Part shown: positions 1 through 11,700 of the stretch, piece by piece
How the letters are laid out: every line of letters begins with the position of its first letter
Position numbering within the stretch: position 1 is the first letter of the stretch
NCBI GenBank assembly: GCA_949775045.1
Contig: OX459106.1
Span: forward strand, 1,724,727-1,788,726
Source of the DNA: Metridium senile
Lineage: Eukaryota > Cnidaria > Anthozoa > Actiniaria > Metridiidae
DNA length: 64,000 bases
Reading direction: 5' to 3'
Translations under genes and position numbers: made by a program
Notes under the pieces: generated by a model
Databases searched by the model: none
What the model saw: only the letters and a program-made list of their open reading frames with translations
Told to the model about the DNA's origin: nothing

Positions 1-1550
1 ACATAGTATCATAGTTTTTCAGTTTATTACAAAAAAACTTTATATTTTTTCAGATTAATCTCAAAAGTATTGATATGTTTATACTCTTTATAATAACCTC
101 GGAATGTGGGCATTTCCCTCTGCATTATTTACAGTATGCTCTCAGCGTTTGGCCGCTTCTGCCTTTCTCTTTAACCTGCCTCTTGCTATACATTTGCCTA
201 TGCCTCTCAACCTCTCTTTTTCCAACTTTTCTTGCTGATTTTTCCATTGTTTCCACATGTATAGTACTCAGAGCAAAGTTTGATTGTTTACAAGAAAGCT
301 TCATAACAGAACATGCGACAAGGTATCGGGTATACAGCATTACCTAGGGCCGGAGATTAACTTACAATGCTTTATTTTCATTGGCGTAAAGAGAGTCAGT
401 CTTGATTGATAAGTTAATCCCTCTTGGGTGATCAGCGTTAATCTTTTTAAACTAAAAGTTGCTTTTTCTCGATAAAGAAAATTCCCGATATATTCTAAAT
501 TCAACTAAGTCCAGGTACACCAATATTAAGGCTATAAAAGCAAAACTAAGCTTTTATGGTTACAGTCTAGTTTCAGACCTATAATCTAGCCAATTTTTTT
601 TGATTTCAGGAACTTTTTAGTCGATGAATAAACCTTCGAATAAAATCAAAATCTTTTGAAAATGTATTTTCCTTAGCGAGATATTTAACGAAAAGTATTT
701 TATGGCCAAATAAATATAACGACGAAAGTGTCATAATCCGTCGTAATCGCAGTGTTGCGTGATTCATTCCTGTGGAGCTTTTTGGGGCAAATTATTTTGT
801 TAGCATACACAACGTGCAAGACTGTTTACAGTTCGGATATATGTTGGAAATTTTACTTTAAAACCCGCTGTAATATAGCTTACATGTCAAAGACAGAGAG
901 GAAAAACCCTTGGAGTTGGTTGGTTCGGTGAGCTTTCGTGATCCCAATGACAGATAGAGACTCAATGTTTACACAACTTCAAAGCCTTATAACTTTGTTC
1001 GAGTTTAATGCGTATAACACAACTTTGAGCGAATTGATCTAAAAATGGTTTCAACCAAATAGTCTGAAAAATGCCATGTTGCATTATCAACTCAACAAAA
1101 TTCAAAACGTGTAAGCGTTTGTCCAATAACAGCTTAGTTTCAGATTTATGACCAAAAGTTTAGAATTTCAAAAAAATAATTGAATCTCCGGCTTCAACTC
1201 TAATTTATATATAAAACAAGTGAAATATTAACAAATATTAAGCCTCACGCGTTTTGGAAGGCACGTATGTGCTAATTGACATTATGCAGAAAAGGCGACA
1301 ATACAATGAGAACTTTTTTAGATCAATTCGCTCAAACAAAGAACTCTTTATACATGAGCATTTCGGTAAAACAAATTACACAGGCGTATTTTATGGTTAT
1401 TTAGCTTTAAGATGATGTGTAAATCTTTGAAATATTATTTAATCTGACGAGCTAATGATTTTTTTTAATGAAGGTGGACTGTAATCTTAAAATGAAAAAC
1501 TATTCATCTCAAAAATAGTGCCTGGGTTTGTCGATATTTGCCATGTCGCC
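1..1550. other. No gene seen; AT-rich non-coding DNA
   Basis: Only short chance reading frames occur. Around 1,027 and 1,318 there is a short inverted repeat with the core GAGCGAATTGATCTAAAAA, and nothing else is recognisable. No codon bias, splice-flanked frame or protein motif is visible on either strand. Confidence 0.6.
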
Positions 1551-1751
1551 TTTTGCAATGACACTTCTATAGTTCCCCTAGATCAAGCAAAACTGATATT
1601 ACCCCAAAGTTCCATTGTTGTATGGCACCACTTTGTGAGGCCATGATGCGTTTTGCCATGACACTTTAATATAGGTCCCCTGGATCAAGCAAAACTGATA
1701 TAACTCACAATTTACATTGTCTGTATGTCACCACTTTGTGAGGCCATTTTG
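1551..1751. repeat. Two-copy tandem duplication, ~100-bp unit
   Basis: Two diverged copies stand head to tail, at about 1,551-1,645 and 1,651-1,751. Both hold AGATCAAGCAAAACTGATAT-like and CACCACTTTGTGAGGCCA blocks. It lies immediately before dispersed repeat A. Confidence 0.8.
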
Positions 1752-1759
1752 GCTAATTT

Positions 1760-2290
1760 GGTCGTTGTTACAACACTTCTTAACCGGGCTCTTTTAATGT
1801 CAAAGACCAATCACACGTGCATATATTTTTTCAAAATACATACAAGAGAACACCATTAAATATTCTGGGTTTTAATTTAAATAATTTTCCAATCGATCGG
1901 GTTTTTACTATTTTATGTATTTTTCAATATTGGGTATTTTCTCATTTTTTCCCAAAGCTAAAAATATGCAAAATTAAGGCACAAAAAAAATCAAGTAGAT
2001 ATAACCCAAGTGAAGTAATGTATTTCGACTTTATAAAAATGTAATACAAGTTTTGGGGTACTAAAATCCAAATGATTTGCAACATTTTGCAGCATGTTCA
2101 TTACTTCAGAGCACAAATTTGACAATGTCACGGTGTTGCGTGACACAATGTCAGGAATGCCATTGCAAAAATTATTTCAAAATCAACTTCCCTGGCCTTA
2201 TTTCTACTTGTTTTCAAGAAACGATTTTACCAATTTTGTTGAACTTTGCTTTTGTGTTGTCTGTGACAGTTTTGGAAGAATTTAGTAGCA
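1760..2290 (+). repeat. Dispersed repeat A, copy 1
   Basis: This segment reappears in reverse complement at 48,585-49,880, where it is interrupted by a 703-bp LTR. Shared landmarks are ACACTTCTTAACCGGGCTC, the ATTTTGCATATTTTTGGCT block (read from the other strand) and GTTGCGTGACACAATGTC. The reading frames across it (for example 2,077-2,340) are not conserved between copies, so I do not call genes. This copy is the uninterrupted reference for the LTR insertion. Confidence 0.8.
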
Positions 2291-2526
2291 TATTTGTAGT
2301 TAGTATAACGACAGGCCGTCAGACAACTGATGCGTGTTGACTATATTATATCGCTGCCGGGCAAAATACGGGTCATATGATAATCTGCTTTAACACTACC
2401 TTTTTAAAGCTAACTAGATATTTTTTTTCTTGCATGAGTTGTTGCAAGCAATGGTTTAAGAATGAAAGCAAATAGCTACACGGATATCTCATTAGCATGT
2501 TATTTCACAACTATGCTAATTTGCAT

Positions 2527-2580
2527 ATTAAAAGTGGGTTATACGCTCTAGAGCGTTTTTGTATAACCCACTTGAAACTG
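2527..2580. repeat. Small palindrome
   Basis: An inverted repeat has arms AAGTGGGTTATA and TATAACCCACTT around a GCTCTAGAGC centre. It may be a MITE core or a foldback scar. No flanking duplication is recognised. Confidence 0.6.
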
Positions 2581-2597
2581 CATATGCAGTCTCAAAA

Positions 2598-3190
2598 CTA
2601 AAGAAAGTGATACGCCAAACATGATACCATTTTAAAACAGAGTTAATATATTACAGCATAACGCGCCTTACCGTGGCCACCCAATTAAAGTTTTGTATAA
2701 GTTAGCTTAGCGCTCACAAGATTCACTTTTCAAATAGTTTGCTACACCTTTTCAAATTAAAACTTCCTGTGAGGTTTTTCAGCCACTTATAAACTTCACT
2801 CTTGTCTTCGCTTTGAGCATTTCAAAGTGTTTATCGTTTGTCACTCGGTGTGTTTTTTATATTAAGGTAAAATTCTCACTTTCTGATTGGTTAACTTGTA
2901 CAAAACTTTCATTAGATGGCCGCGGTAAGGTTTGTCGCGCTGTAACTCTGATTGAATTAAAAAGGTGATACGAATATGTTTTGTTGTTTGGGTATACCCA
3001 ATGGATATAGTTAAGTCGAGTAGCTACAACATAAGGAGAAACAAAGCGCACCAAGAATATTGTAGAAAGAAATGAGACTCGTTTCTTGGTCATGTGACAT
3101 ATATAATTTACAAAAAAATGGACATTCTTCATGAGATTTGCAATATGTTAATTTAATTTTTTAGCAAGCAGTAACTATAAGAGGTTGGGT
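2598..3190 (+). repeat. Dispersed repeat B, copy 1 (split by a MITE)
   Basis: The stretch beginning AAGAAAGTGATACG and continuing through GTTGTTTGGGTA, TTAAGTCGAGTAGCT and CATGTGACATATATAATTT reappears in the same orientation at 50,567-50,835. Here it is interrupted by an inserted element at 2,638-2,950, which the other copy lacks. Confidence 0.8.
2638..2950. mobile_element. 313-bp MITE with CAGAGTTA terminal inverted repeats
   Basis: The left end CAGAGTTAATATATTACAGC and the right end, read in reverse as CAGAGTTACAGCGCGACAAA, form imperfect terminal inverted repeats that converge on CCTTACCG(T/C)GGCCA. The element is absent from the other copy of repeat B (50,567-50,835), which acts as an empty site. 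I could not settle the target duplication. There is no coding capacity, so it is a non-autonomous DNA transposon. Confidence 0.75.
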
Positions 3191-3990
3191 ATACATATTG
3201 TTTACATTCGTATTTTCACTTTAATTTGTTTAAATAATTTGAATTGAATAATCATGGGTCACAGGGCGAAGAATGGAATTTAATCAGGTTTAAGCTTTGC
3301 ATAAATCTGTATAAAGTTGATTGTTGAGCTTTATGCTGTATTTAAGTTGGCTTAAACCTATTTAAATGTGACTTTATGTCTTAAAGACTTAAAGCTAACT
3401 TAAAGACGACGTAAATGTATATATGAGATTTACGCGACATTTATGCGACATTTACACTCGCCTTAAATATGTATTTACGGTGCATTTACGTTACATTTAT
3501 ACTGTACATTTAAAGTTATCTTTATGCAACATTTATGCCACATTTATACTGTGATTAAAAGTGATTTTAAGTTAAATTTAAGTTGGTTTTAAAGAGGAAT
3601 TAAAGTTACATTTACACAAGGTTTAATGAAAGTCCTCGGGACTTAAAGTTATGTTTAAGATGTTGATGTGTGTTAGAAATATCTTTCTGTTCTCTTCATC
3701 TATTTTTAGAAAAAAAAGTAAATTGAAATAATATAAGTTGAAAATGGAGGGGAAAGGAATGAAATATTGCTTAATCAAACTGATTTAGATATAAATAACA
3801 CTAATAATGGTTTCTTGGTAAAATATTCTTTATTATTCTTATTTTATTATCATCTTTGTCATAATTCTTATTGGTGTATTGTTTTTTAATAAAATGCTAG
3901 GATATTGATATTTTATTGTAATATTATAAACTATTTTGAATAGCATATGGAACTAAAATAGTCGAGATAATTATAACAATAAATAAGCAT

Positions 3991-4187
<197 letters not shown>

Positions 4188-4778
4188 TCGCTTCTACATC
4201 AATCAACCAATCAGATATCCGTATGGTATTATTGACCAATCAGGCGTGAGTATTTTGTCATGCAACATAATTTGAATATCACGCTTAGTCACGGTGGCAC
4301 TTCGGCGTCGGTTAGAACATGTAACGGATCAGGCCTACTCTGGGGTCCATGTTCGCCTATTACCGCCTATTACCGCCTAATACCGCCTAATACCGCCTAT
4401 TACCGCCTGATTCCACTTAATGCCGCCTATAGGTAATAATTCTAAAATCATCTAATATTATAACATCATTATTTTCCTTTTGGGTAAATCAATTCAAAAA
4501 TATCCGCTATAGAAGGGAATTAATAATTCCTCCTATAGCTATATGGAACAACTGGACCATCGATCCTGACCATGGATGCACATGCATAAATGCATTTAAA
4601 ATATACTGTAGTAAAATGGAAGACTGGACATTTCTGATAGTCACTTCAAGTACTCTAGCTATAGTGAGACTTACAAAATATACTATTTGTATATTCCTTC
4701 ACTCTTACATGCATGTACTTGAAATGTACCAAAAATATGGGTCTGAATTAAAAGGTCAGGTTAGAAAATACCTTCTGT

Positions 4779-5050
4779 GTGTATGATTATGATTGTCGCG
4801 GAGAACTAAGCAATTTATGTAATTGCAATTATAGAAACCTGAAAAAAATTCGGGACTTCAATGGGATTTGAACCCATGACCTTTGCAGTACCGGTGCAAT
4901 GCTCTACCAACTGAGCTATGGGTTCAAATCCCGTTGAAGTCCCAAATTTTTTTCGGGCTTCTATAATTGCAATTACATAAATTGCTTATTTCTCCGCGGC
5001 GATCATAATCATACACACATCATATAACCGTGGATCAGACCCACATAAAT
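4779..5050 (-). mobile_element. tRNA-like SINE with 14-bp target duplication
   Basis: The insertion is bounded by the direct duplication AAAATACCTTCTGT (4,765-4,778 and 5,051-5,064), as expected for LINE-mediated insertion. On the minus strand it starts near GTGGGTCTGATCC and contains a tRNA-like core with an A box (TAGCTCAGTTGG) and a B box (GGTTCAAATCC). The core is set between two inverted copies of a block with TTCTATAATTGCAATTAC and CTCCGCG. A related insertion lies at 35,525-35,992. Confidence 0.85.
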
Positions 5051-5083
5051 AAAATACCTTCTGTTTACTCTATTTACTAGTTA

Positions 5084-5586
5084 GAGTGCTTACACTATGT
5101 CCATGAAATAAAAACTAAATAGTAATACTAACTAATAGTTTTTATTTAGTGACTATAATTACATGTAGCTATAGTCACTACCTGGAGTCACTATCACTCA
5201 ACTGGAACAACTTTAGTAACAATACAAAAGGGAAAGCAATGCAAATATTCAAGACTTTAGAAAGTTAATGCTTTATTTAATAACCCGTGAAACTTGCAAA
5301 GTTTACTTATTAGAGTGTAATAGACCGATTCAAACAATAGAAAACAAAAGAATTAGACTGTAATAGTACTACATTTTTCATGGGTTTGTGAAAACTACTC
5401 TGATGAAATGCAATGTTGAAACAATAAAGTTTGCCTCTATTGAATAAATTATTAACTTTCTATGGTCTATTAACTTTCTATGGTCTTGAGTATTTGGTTT
5501 CCCTTGTGTATTGTTACTAAAGCTGTCAAAACTATTAGTTAGTATTACTCTTTACATTTTATTTCATGGACATAGTGTAAGCACTC
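5084..5586. mobile_element. MITE, GAGTGCTTACACTATGTCC family (copy 1)
   Basis: The terminal inverted repeats GAGTGCTTACACTATGTCCA are followed by TGAAAT. The left flank is TA and the right flank is TG, probably a decayed TA duplication, because the copy at 30,605-30,897 has TA on both sides. It is non-coding and compatible with a Tc1/mariner-type MITE. Confidence 0.8.
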
Positions 5587-5629
5587 TGATTAAACGTTTT
5601 AATTCATACTAGAGTACAAGACAATACTA

Positions 5630-5770
5630 GAGTACAAGCACTAAAAGTGTGCAGCATAAATACCACTAAATACTGCTAAATTAGTCTAATTTTATTCTTC
5701 TCTATTGTCTAATCAACACTATTTACTGCTAAATAGTGCCAAGTGCTGCACACTTTTAGTGTTTGTACTC
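5630..5770. mobile_element. MITE, GAGTACAAACACTAAAAG family (copy 1)
   Basis: It is a 141-bp near-palindrome with ends GAGTACAAGCACTAAAAGTG and CACTTTTAGTGTTTGTACTC and a TA duplication on each side. The family also occurs at 31,087-31,193 and 34,497-34,627. A broken extra end (TAGAGTACAAG) lies just upstream at about 5,610. Confidence 0.85.
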
Positions 5771-6210
5771 TATTACGCATTCCTCACGATTGTATAGTGA
5801 AATGAAACAAAATGAAATAATAATTCAAGTCAATAATCACTCTTTTTAATGCTGATGCAGTGTTGCTTGTATCACAATATTGTTGATGAAAGTGAGCAAA
5901 ATGATTCATTGGAAAGAGAACATTGGACTATTAAAAGGTGTAAAATCAACGTGTATGTTGCATTACACAATGTTCATCTATTTCTCTAGATTAATTTAAT
6001 ATTTTGCAGTCACTCATCGTGTGATCGAGTTGAAGTTATATAATCTTTTTTCACAAAGAAGTAAAAAGGTATACTTATCATCAGCCAGGATCCTGTACAT
6101 TTCCAAAATCAAATCAAGACATCAAAGAGGCAATATCTGGCCGGCACATTTTGAAAATAACCTATTTTTCCCCATAACTACAGAATTTGTCACTTGTGTC
6201 AACTACCATT

Positions 6211-6383
6211 GTGAAAAGTAACACCGCTGTTCAAATGTAGTGTGGATTTTAGGTAGGTACTTCATGTATGGTATATTATGTGGTCTCAAGTAAATATGTA
6301 TGTGTAAATGAAACACTAGTTATGGTACATGAAGTACCAACCTAAATTCCACGTTACTTTTGATCAGCGGTGTAATTTTTCAC
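6211..6383. mobile_element. MITE-like foldback, ~173 bp
   Basis: Inverted arms of about 55 bp begin GTGAAAAGTAACACCGCTG. The right arm carries the matching CAGCGGTGTAATTTTTCAC. There is no coding capacity, and the target duplication was not resolved. Confidence 0.75.
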
Positions 6384-7170
6384 TGTGTTTAGTATTTTGT
6401 ATACATTTTTGTAGATAAGCAAATGAGATTTTCTTTTAAAAACAAATTAAGATTATCCACTGAACCATTTGTCTGAGGTTACTGTCAATTTTTCATCTGC
6501 AATACTTCATAACTTAAGTCTTTTCTACTCTAATGAATTGGGAAATCACCATGCCAAAGGTAGGCAAGCTCCTTTACTCTAAAAGTGTACACAAATAAAC
6601 CCGTAAAATACACTTCAGATTATTTAAGATTATTATCTAATTAATTCTTCTGTTTTCTTTTGTGTTTGAACTTTAACTGAAATATATTATCTTCTTTTTA
6701 GTCACCATATATAAAGACGAACAATTGATAAATGCAGAGAATGTCAGATGTTTTATAAGCTCCATCTGTTCAAAGGAACTTTCTTTAAACTTCACAAAGA
6801 TAAGCATTTTAATTCAGATATATGGTGATTAAAGCCAAATCATAGTGGTGTTTCATTATTCAAGTATGTGAAATACACTTAAGCTTATGATGCACTACTA
6901 TACTCTTAAATGAATCTTATATTTCTATTGTGTTTATTTGACTACTAAAGTAATACGTTTTATAAAATTATGATTCAATATGTAATGAAAAGCATAACAT
7001 CAGTTAATAAAACTGTTTGTGAATAAAAAATTGCTTGGTGTGCACAAACAAAAATAATTGATGTCATGTGTTGTTATATCTATTTGTATATATTACTTTA
7101 CAAAATTCTTTTAAATTTTTTTATATATTTATGTCATTATATATGTCAAATTACCTATAGAATAGACATA

Positions 7171-7237
7171 TCCATACACACACACACACACATGTATATA
7201 TATGTCACACTTTTGAAAAATGCTATGTATATATATA
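7171..7237. repeat. CA/TA dinucleotide repeats
   Basis: A short (CA)n run is followed by two (TA)n runs. The surrounding frame (7,066-7,254) is low-complexity and is not called as a gene. Confidence 0.85.
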
Positions 7238-8198
7238 TATGTATGAATGTTTAAATTAAGTCACCCAAAATTACCTAATGTTGCAATATTTTGCTCCTTT
7301 TTTGCCAACATCACCTAATATGCCTGATATCAACATAATTTGCTGCAACATTTTGCTCTTTTTGGCCAATACCGCCCAATACCGCCTAATGCCGCCACTA
7401 GCCGCTGCAATATTTTGCCTTTTTTGGCCAATACCGCCCAATATCGCCTAATGCCGCCATTAGCCGCGGCGGTTTTGGACCCCAGAGTAGGCCTCGGATC
7501 TACGTTTATGCTGCTCGTAAAAGAACGTTTTTCTCTTAATATACATCGCTACTTCTCTAAATATCGCTGGAACATAAACAGCAGTTGCTTAGAGTAAGAA
7601 TAGTCGACAGAAATGAAGGAAATCTAAGAACAAACTGCTGTTATTGAGGGATGTCTCGATGCTGAAGGCGACGGCAAGAAGAAGTCAACACATGTTTCGA
7701 AGACAAGTTGAAACTCACCGTAATTCGACGTTTTAGTGAACAGATGACACACTAAGCAGGGACAACGATTCACAAGAAGGTTAATATTACTTGTTTGAAC
7801 TGTTTAGGGTTAGTTAGTATTGATTTTGATGTAGATTTGTAACGTTCGACAATGTTTTACCGTTGAACGGCTAGAGCCAAAATGTTTGTTATTGCTTTCT
7901 GAAACCATATATTTCACTAAGATTATCTTCGTATAACTATCTTCTAACTGATATTATTCACTGTTTACTCGCTGAGTGTAATTTGAATTGCTTTAAGAGG
8001 CAATATTCAAACAATCCCGATCTAAATGAGCTCAATCGTATGTTTATGAATAGAAAACGCAAAATACTATTTAACCGTATAAAGTCGAACATTTTTTTCT
8101 ATTTATTCACGGAATCTACGAGTATTTACTGTTCTAAACCATTCTTGTTTTCAAGATAACTCTATGGTACTTCTTGTTTTATTTAGAACCATCAAGTG

Positions 8199-8347
8199 CT
8201 TCAATTTACTTCAAAATGTTTGTATTTACACGCTTTACGTACTTAGAAAATTCTCTAGCCAACTGAACGGCCCTAGAAGTGATCGGCATTTGCAGTGCCA
8301 AGACAAAAGCAAGCGTGTAAATACAAACATATTAAAGTGAATATAAG
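8199..8347. repeat. Foldback repeat, ~149 bp
   Basis: Inverted arms share ATGTTTGTATTTACACGCT and its complement, separated by about 75 bp. It lies in the older part of the CACTA-like element. Confidence 0.7.
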
Positions 8348-9073
8348 CGTTTGGCGTTTCTTAATAAAACTAGAATACTTTAGTTAAGTAAGTGCTCGAA
8401 GATTTCTTGAATAACTTGAAGAAAGTTCGATTTTCGGTCAAATAGTCTTTTGAGGTCATTGCACGTCAGCCGGTCAAATAGACACTACGTAATAAGAAAT
8501 GTTCTGAAGTATTTTACTAAGAGAATCTAGCATTCGAATAATTAATTATAGCTAGTTATGCAATTTTATAGGTTATTTCAAATAACATCTTAAAGTAAAA
8601 TCTATAAATTATCCTAATTCAAAGTTGTAAATGATTATGGTTTAATGAAATAAAATATATTTAATTTGAATTACACACGAGTTATTATTCTGTGATATGA
8701 GAAATGAATTCTACTATTGCAAAATATATATATTTGAAAGAATATGCACGTGAACGGTCAGAAATCATGTATTTCATAAAAACAAATTTATGCTACCTTT
8801 AAGCAGGCTTTATTGCTTATAGTAAAAGTACATTTAAACATCATTTAAGTTATATTTACGTTGGATTTAAGTTAACTTTTCGCTATTATTAAACCTAACG
8901 TAAATCTGACATAAAGAAAGTGTTTCATTAAGGAAGGTTTATGTCCAGACTTAAAGTTGGTATAAAGTTGAACTTTACGAAATGTAAAGTTCGCTTAAAT
9001 GTGGTTAAATGTTAAGTTTAAACCAGGTTTATGATAACTTTAAGCAATCGTAAATCTGATTTTTCGCCCTGTG

Positions 9074-11700
9074 GGTGATTCTGTCAATTATATTGGCTCT
9101 GTCGATCAACCTTGAGGCATGACCTTGAAGTTTGAAGTCTATTGAGAAAAAGTACATTTTAGCAGATTGAGCATGCTGAATAAAGTAATTATATTAACAA
9201 ATAAAAATATCTAAGTAGCAATGAAATTATACACTTATCAAATTAATCCGAGCTCATTATGTTGGAATATTTAATTACTTCGAGAATTAAATATTGTCCT
9301 TTTTCAAAACGAGTAAGAGACTGGGTACTAGCTTTCCAAATTTATGTTGTAAAGGAATAAAATAGAGCACAACAAGATATGTATGATTCCTGAGTTTGGT
9401 TGCATCTGGTTGTATTGTAACCAAGCGCGCAACAGCCTCATAAAAAAATGCCTAAAAATAGAAAGAAATGTATCTTTTGGAAGGACGCCTGTCCTTCCGA
9501 TCTATAAAATCGTTTGTCATTCTAGGCTGTAACTTACTTAGTATCCAATCAAAAGCACCAAATCTCAGGAATCTTACATATATTTGATATGCTCTTATAT
9601 ACTAAGAGGTTTATTTCTCAAATACATTAACTAGACGCGCTTAGTGCGTTTACTCAGGCTACGTCATAGAGTAGTAATTGATAGGTGATTTATCTGTGGC
9701 ATTACGTCATGTGTAATCTCGACACAATGATAGAGCCTTAGACACAAAAGGTAAACTTGCGGGGTAGCCTGAGTAATTAGGCAAACTTATACCCAGTCCT
9801 TTCGTTTTGCATAATATTGAAATCAAGACTTAAATATCAGCCATAATGAGGGAGGTTAAACCCTATAGTTGCTTTATTATACCGAACAAATGCCTTGAAT
9901 TCCATTTAGTGGTGCAATCGCTATTCACCGTCATCCCTTTTTGAAATAAATGTATGATGTTCAAAATTTCCAGATTAATTAGGAAATAGTAGAAACGGTG
10001 TTTCTTCTTTCAATCTCTCCCAAATATTGCAAAACTATAAAAAAAAAACCGATTGGATCTTCGGATGATAGGTTCTGTGAAACCCTACTGACAGTAGGGA
10101 TGATGACATTAGATTAAGATTGAAGTCTTTCACATTTTACCGCAAACCTCAAACTGCAGTTTGTTGTAGCGGCCTCCGCAGGTAACTCCAATGCAGAAAC
10201 AATGGAGAAAGAGAACGACGCGGGCTTCCTTTCTTTTCAACACAGGAACCCCAAACTCACTCTGGGACTCAGGAGTTGCCTGTGGGGAGGATAAGTTTGA
10301 GTATATATAAACTCAGTTCTAAAGATCCTTTGGATAAAGCCAACGTACACGATTATACTAGCTAAAACATGCTACTAAGTAATTTTGTCAATGTTTAAGA
10401 AAACTCAATCTTTTGCCGTAAATCACTTCCATCAAGAAAACTTGAACCTCGAACGGCAAACCTGACGGCAATTATGAGACTTGACGTTTGCGGTTTGTGA
10501 GATATGAGAAAATTGACAATCTTAAAGCCCTAAATATAATGTCCCTCAAACGTCAAACGAATAATTTCAAACAGGCTTGCGGTAAAATGTGATTCAATTT
10601 TCAATTTTAATCTCCCTAATAAGCCAGAAATATTGAAACAATGTCGACACAATGTTTGCATGCCCATGATCAACATCTCTCGTGGCTTATTTCGCCGATA
10701 AACCACGGTAGTTGCTCGTTTGTTGCTTCAAGAAAAGATCGATGGAGAAGATCCCATGGTACTTTTGCGTACTTTAATTGAAGTATTAAAGTTACGGCGC
10801 GTTTATCAACTAAATGTGTTTTTCGTTGACGCGTTGTAGTTTCTACTTCGTGTTTTCATCTTCATCGTCAGGTTCGTCGTCTAAAAGAGTAATATCCTAT
10901 AACAAATAAATATATGAAAATTTGTGATTTAAAAGTACGGATTTGTTGCTTTATGCCTTTATAGATTTAAATTTAGTTATAGTCCAGTCATTATACGGAT
11001 TGACCCATCACTAATTGCAAATGCAATAGCAGGTTTTTCTACACAATCAGACCTGGAATAGCATCTAAAACAACATATTAAAAATAATATTGAATCTATT
11101 CAGGGGAACATCCTGAAAATCGCCTTTCTTGTCGTGGTAAGTTTTGTACCGACATGAAAACGAGGCTGCAAGGGGGAGCCGCCATGTTTGTGTACTGTAC
11201 ATTTTTGCTTGCCAGTCGAATTCATTGGGCTTTCTGTGTTGCCATATTAGGAGAATCGGATGTTTTATTATGTCCAATCAACAATCGAACTTTCAAACTA
11301 TTCATGTTTTGAATAATGAAATCTTCGTTTTCAATATTACAAGTTCAAATCGATTAAAACAAATTTCGAAAATTAAACTCAATAATGAGTTCTAGGTGTT
11401 CAGGATTCAGGTGTTTTGATTGTAATAATGTGAATAAAATTGTGAGTACGCCAATTAGTGGCTTCGATCATTTTAGTCGTTGAATTTGCAAATTATTAAT
11501 CTACTGCTTTTTAAATTTTTTATTTATAGTTAAAATAAATAGAACACAATCAGCAAAACACACGCACCCACACTCACACACACAGAGGAAGATCGTATTC
11601 GAGAGGAGGGAGAAACAGCAAAAATAAATAGAGAGAAAAAAGAGAGGAAAGAGAAAAAGAGGTAAAAACAGATAATAATTTAATAATTTAATAATTTATT
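9074..11700. other. No confident gene; two inverted-repeat elements
   Basis: This stretch holds a short inverted repeat at 9,648-9,778 (arms GTTTACTCAGGCTAC-like). It also holds a larger one at 10,095-10,620 whose arms carry CACATTTTACCGCAA and end near AGGGA; this is probably a non-autonomous DNA transposon. On the minus strand, an ATGGCGGC start at 11,185 and an acidic, splice-acceptor-preceded terminal frame at 10,896-10,843 could be exons of a small gene. The support is too thin to call it. Confidence 0.5.

Larger units (their letters stand above)
4331..7494. mobile_element. AGGCCT-ended element with 6-bp target duplication (copy 1)
   Basis: The termini AGGCCTACTCTGGGGTCC are inverted at both ends. 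They are flanked by the direct duplication CGGATC (4,325-4,330 and 7,495-7,500). Near both ends are short tandem TACCGCCTAAT-like repeats in the same orientation. The 3,164-bp interior contains a SINE, three MITEs and a CA/TA repeat, and no transposase. A second element with AGGCCT ends and a 6-bp duplication occurs at 41,076-44,304. A 6-bp duplication with 5'-AG ends is compatible with Polinton-derived or other 6-bp-duplication superfamilies. I cannot assign it. Confidence 0.75.

Noticed and set aside
75..347. 90-codon plus-strand and 71-codon minus-strand frames
   Set aside because: Overlapping chance frames with no domain, splice context or repeat in the window.
4860..4945. Functional tRNA gene
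   Set aside because: The cloverleaf belongs to a SINE with target duplication and inverted copies of its tail; base 33 is C instead of U.
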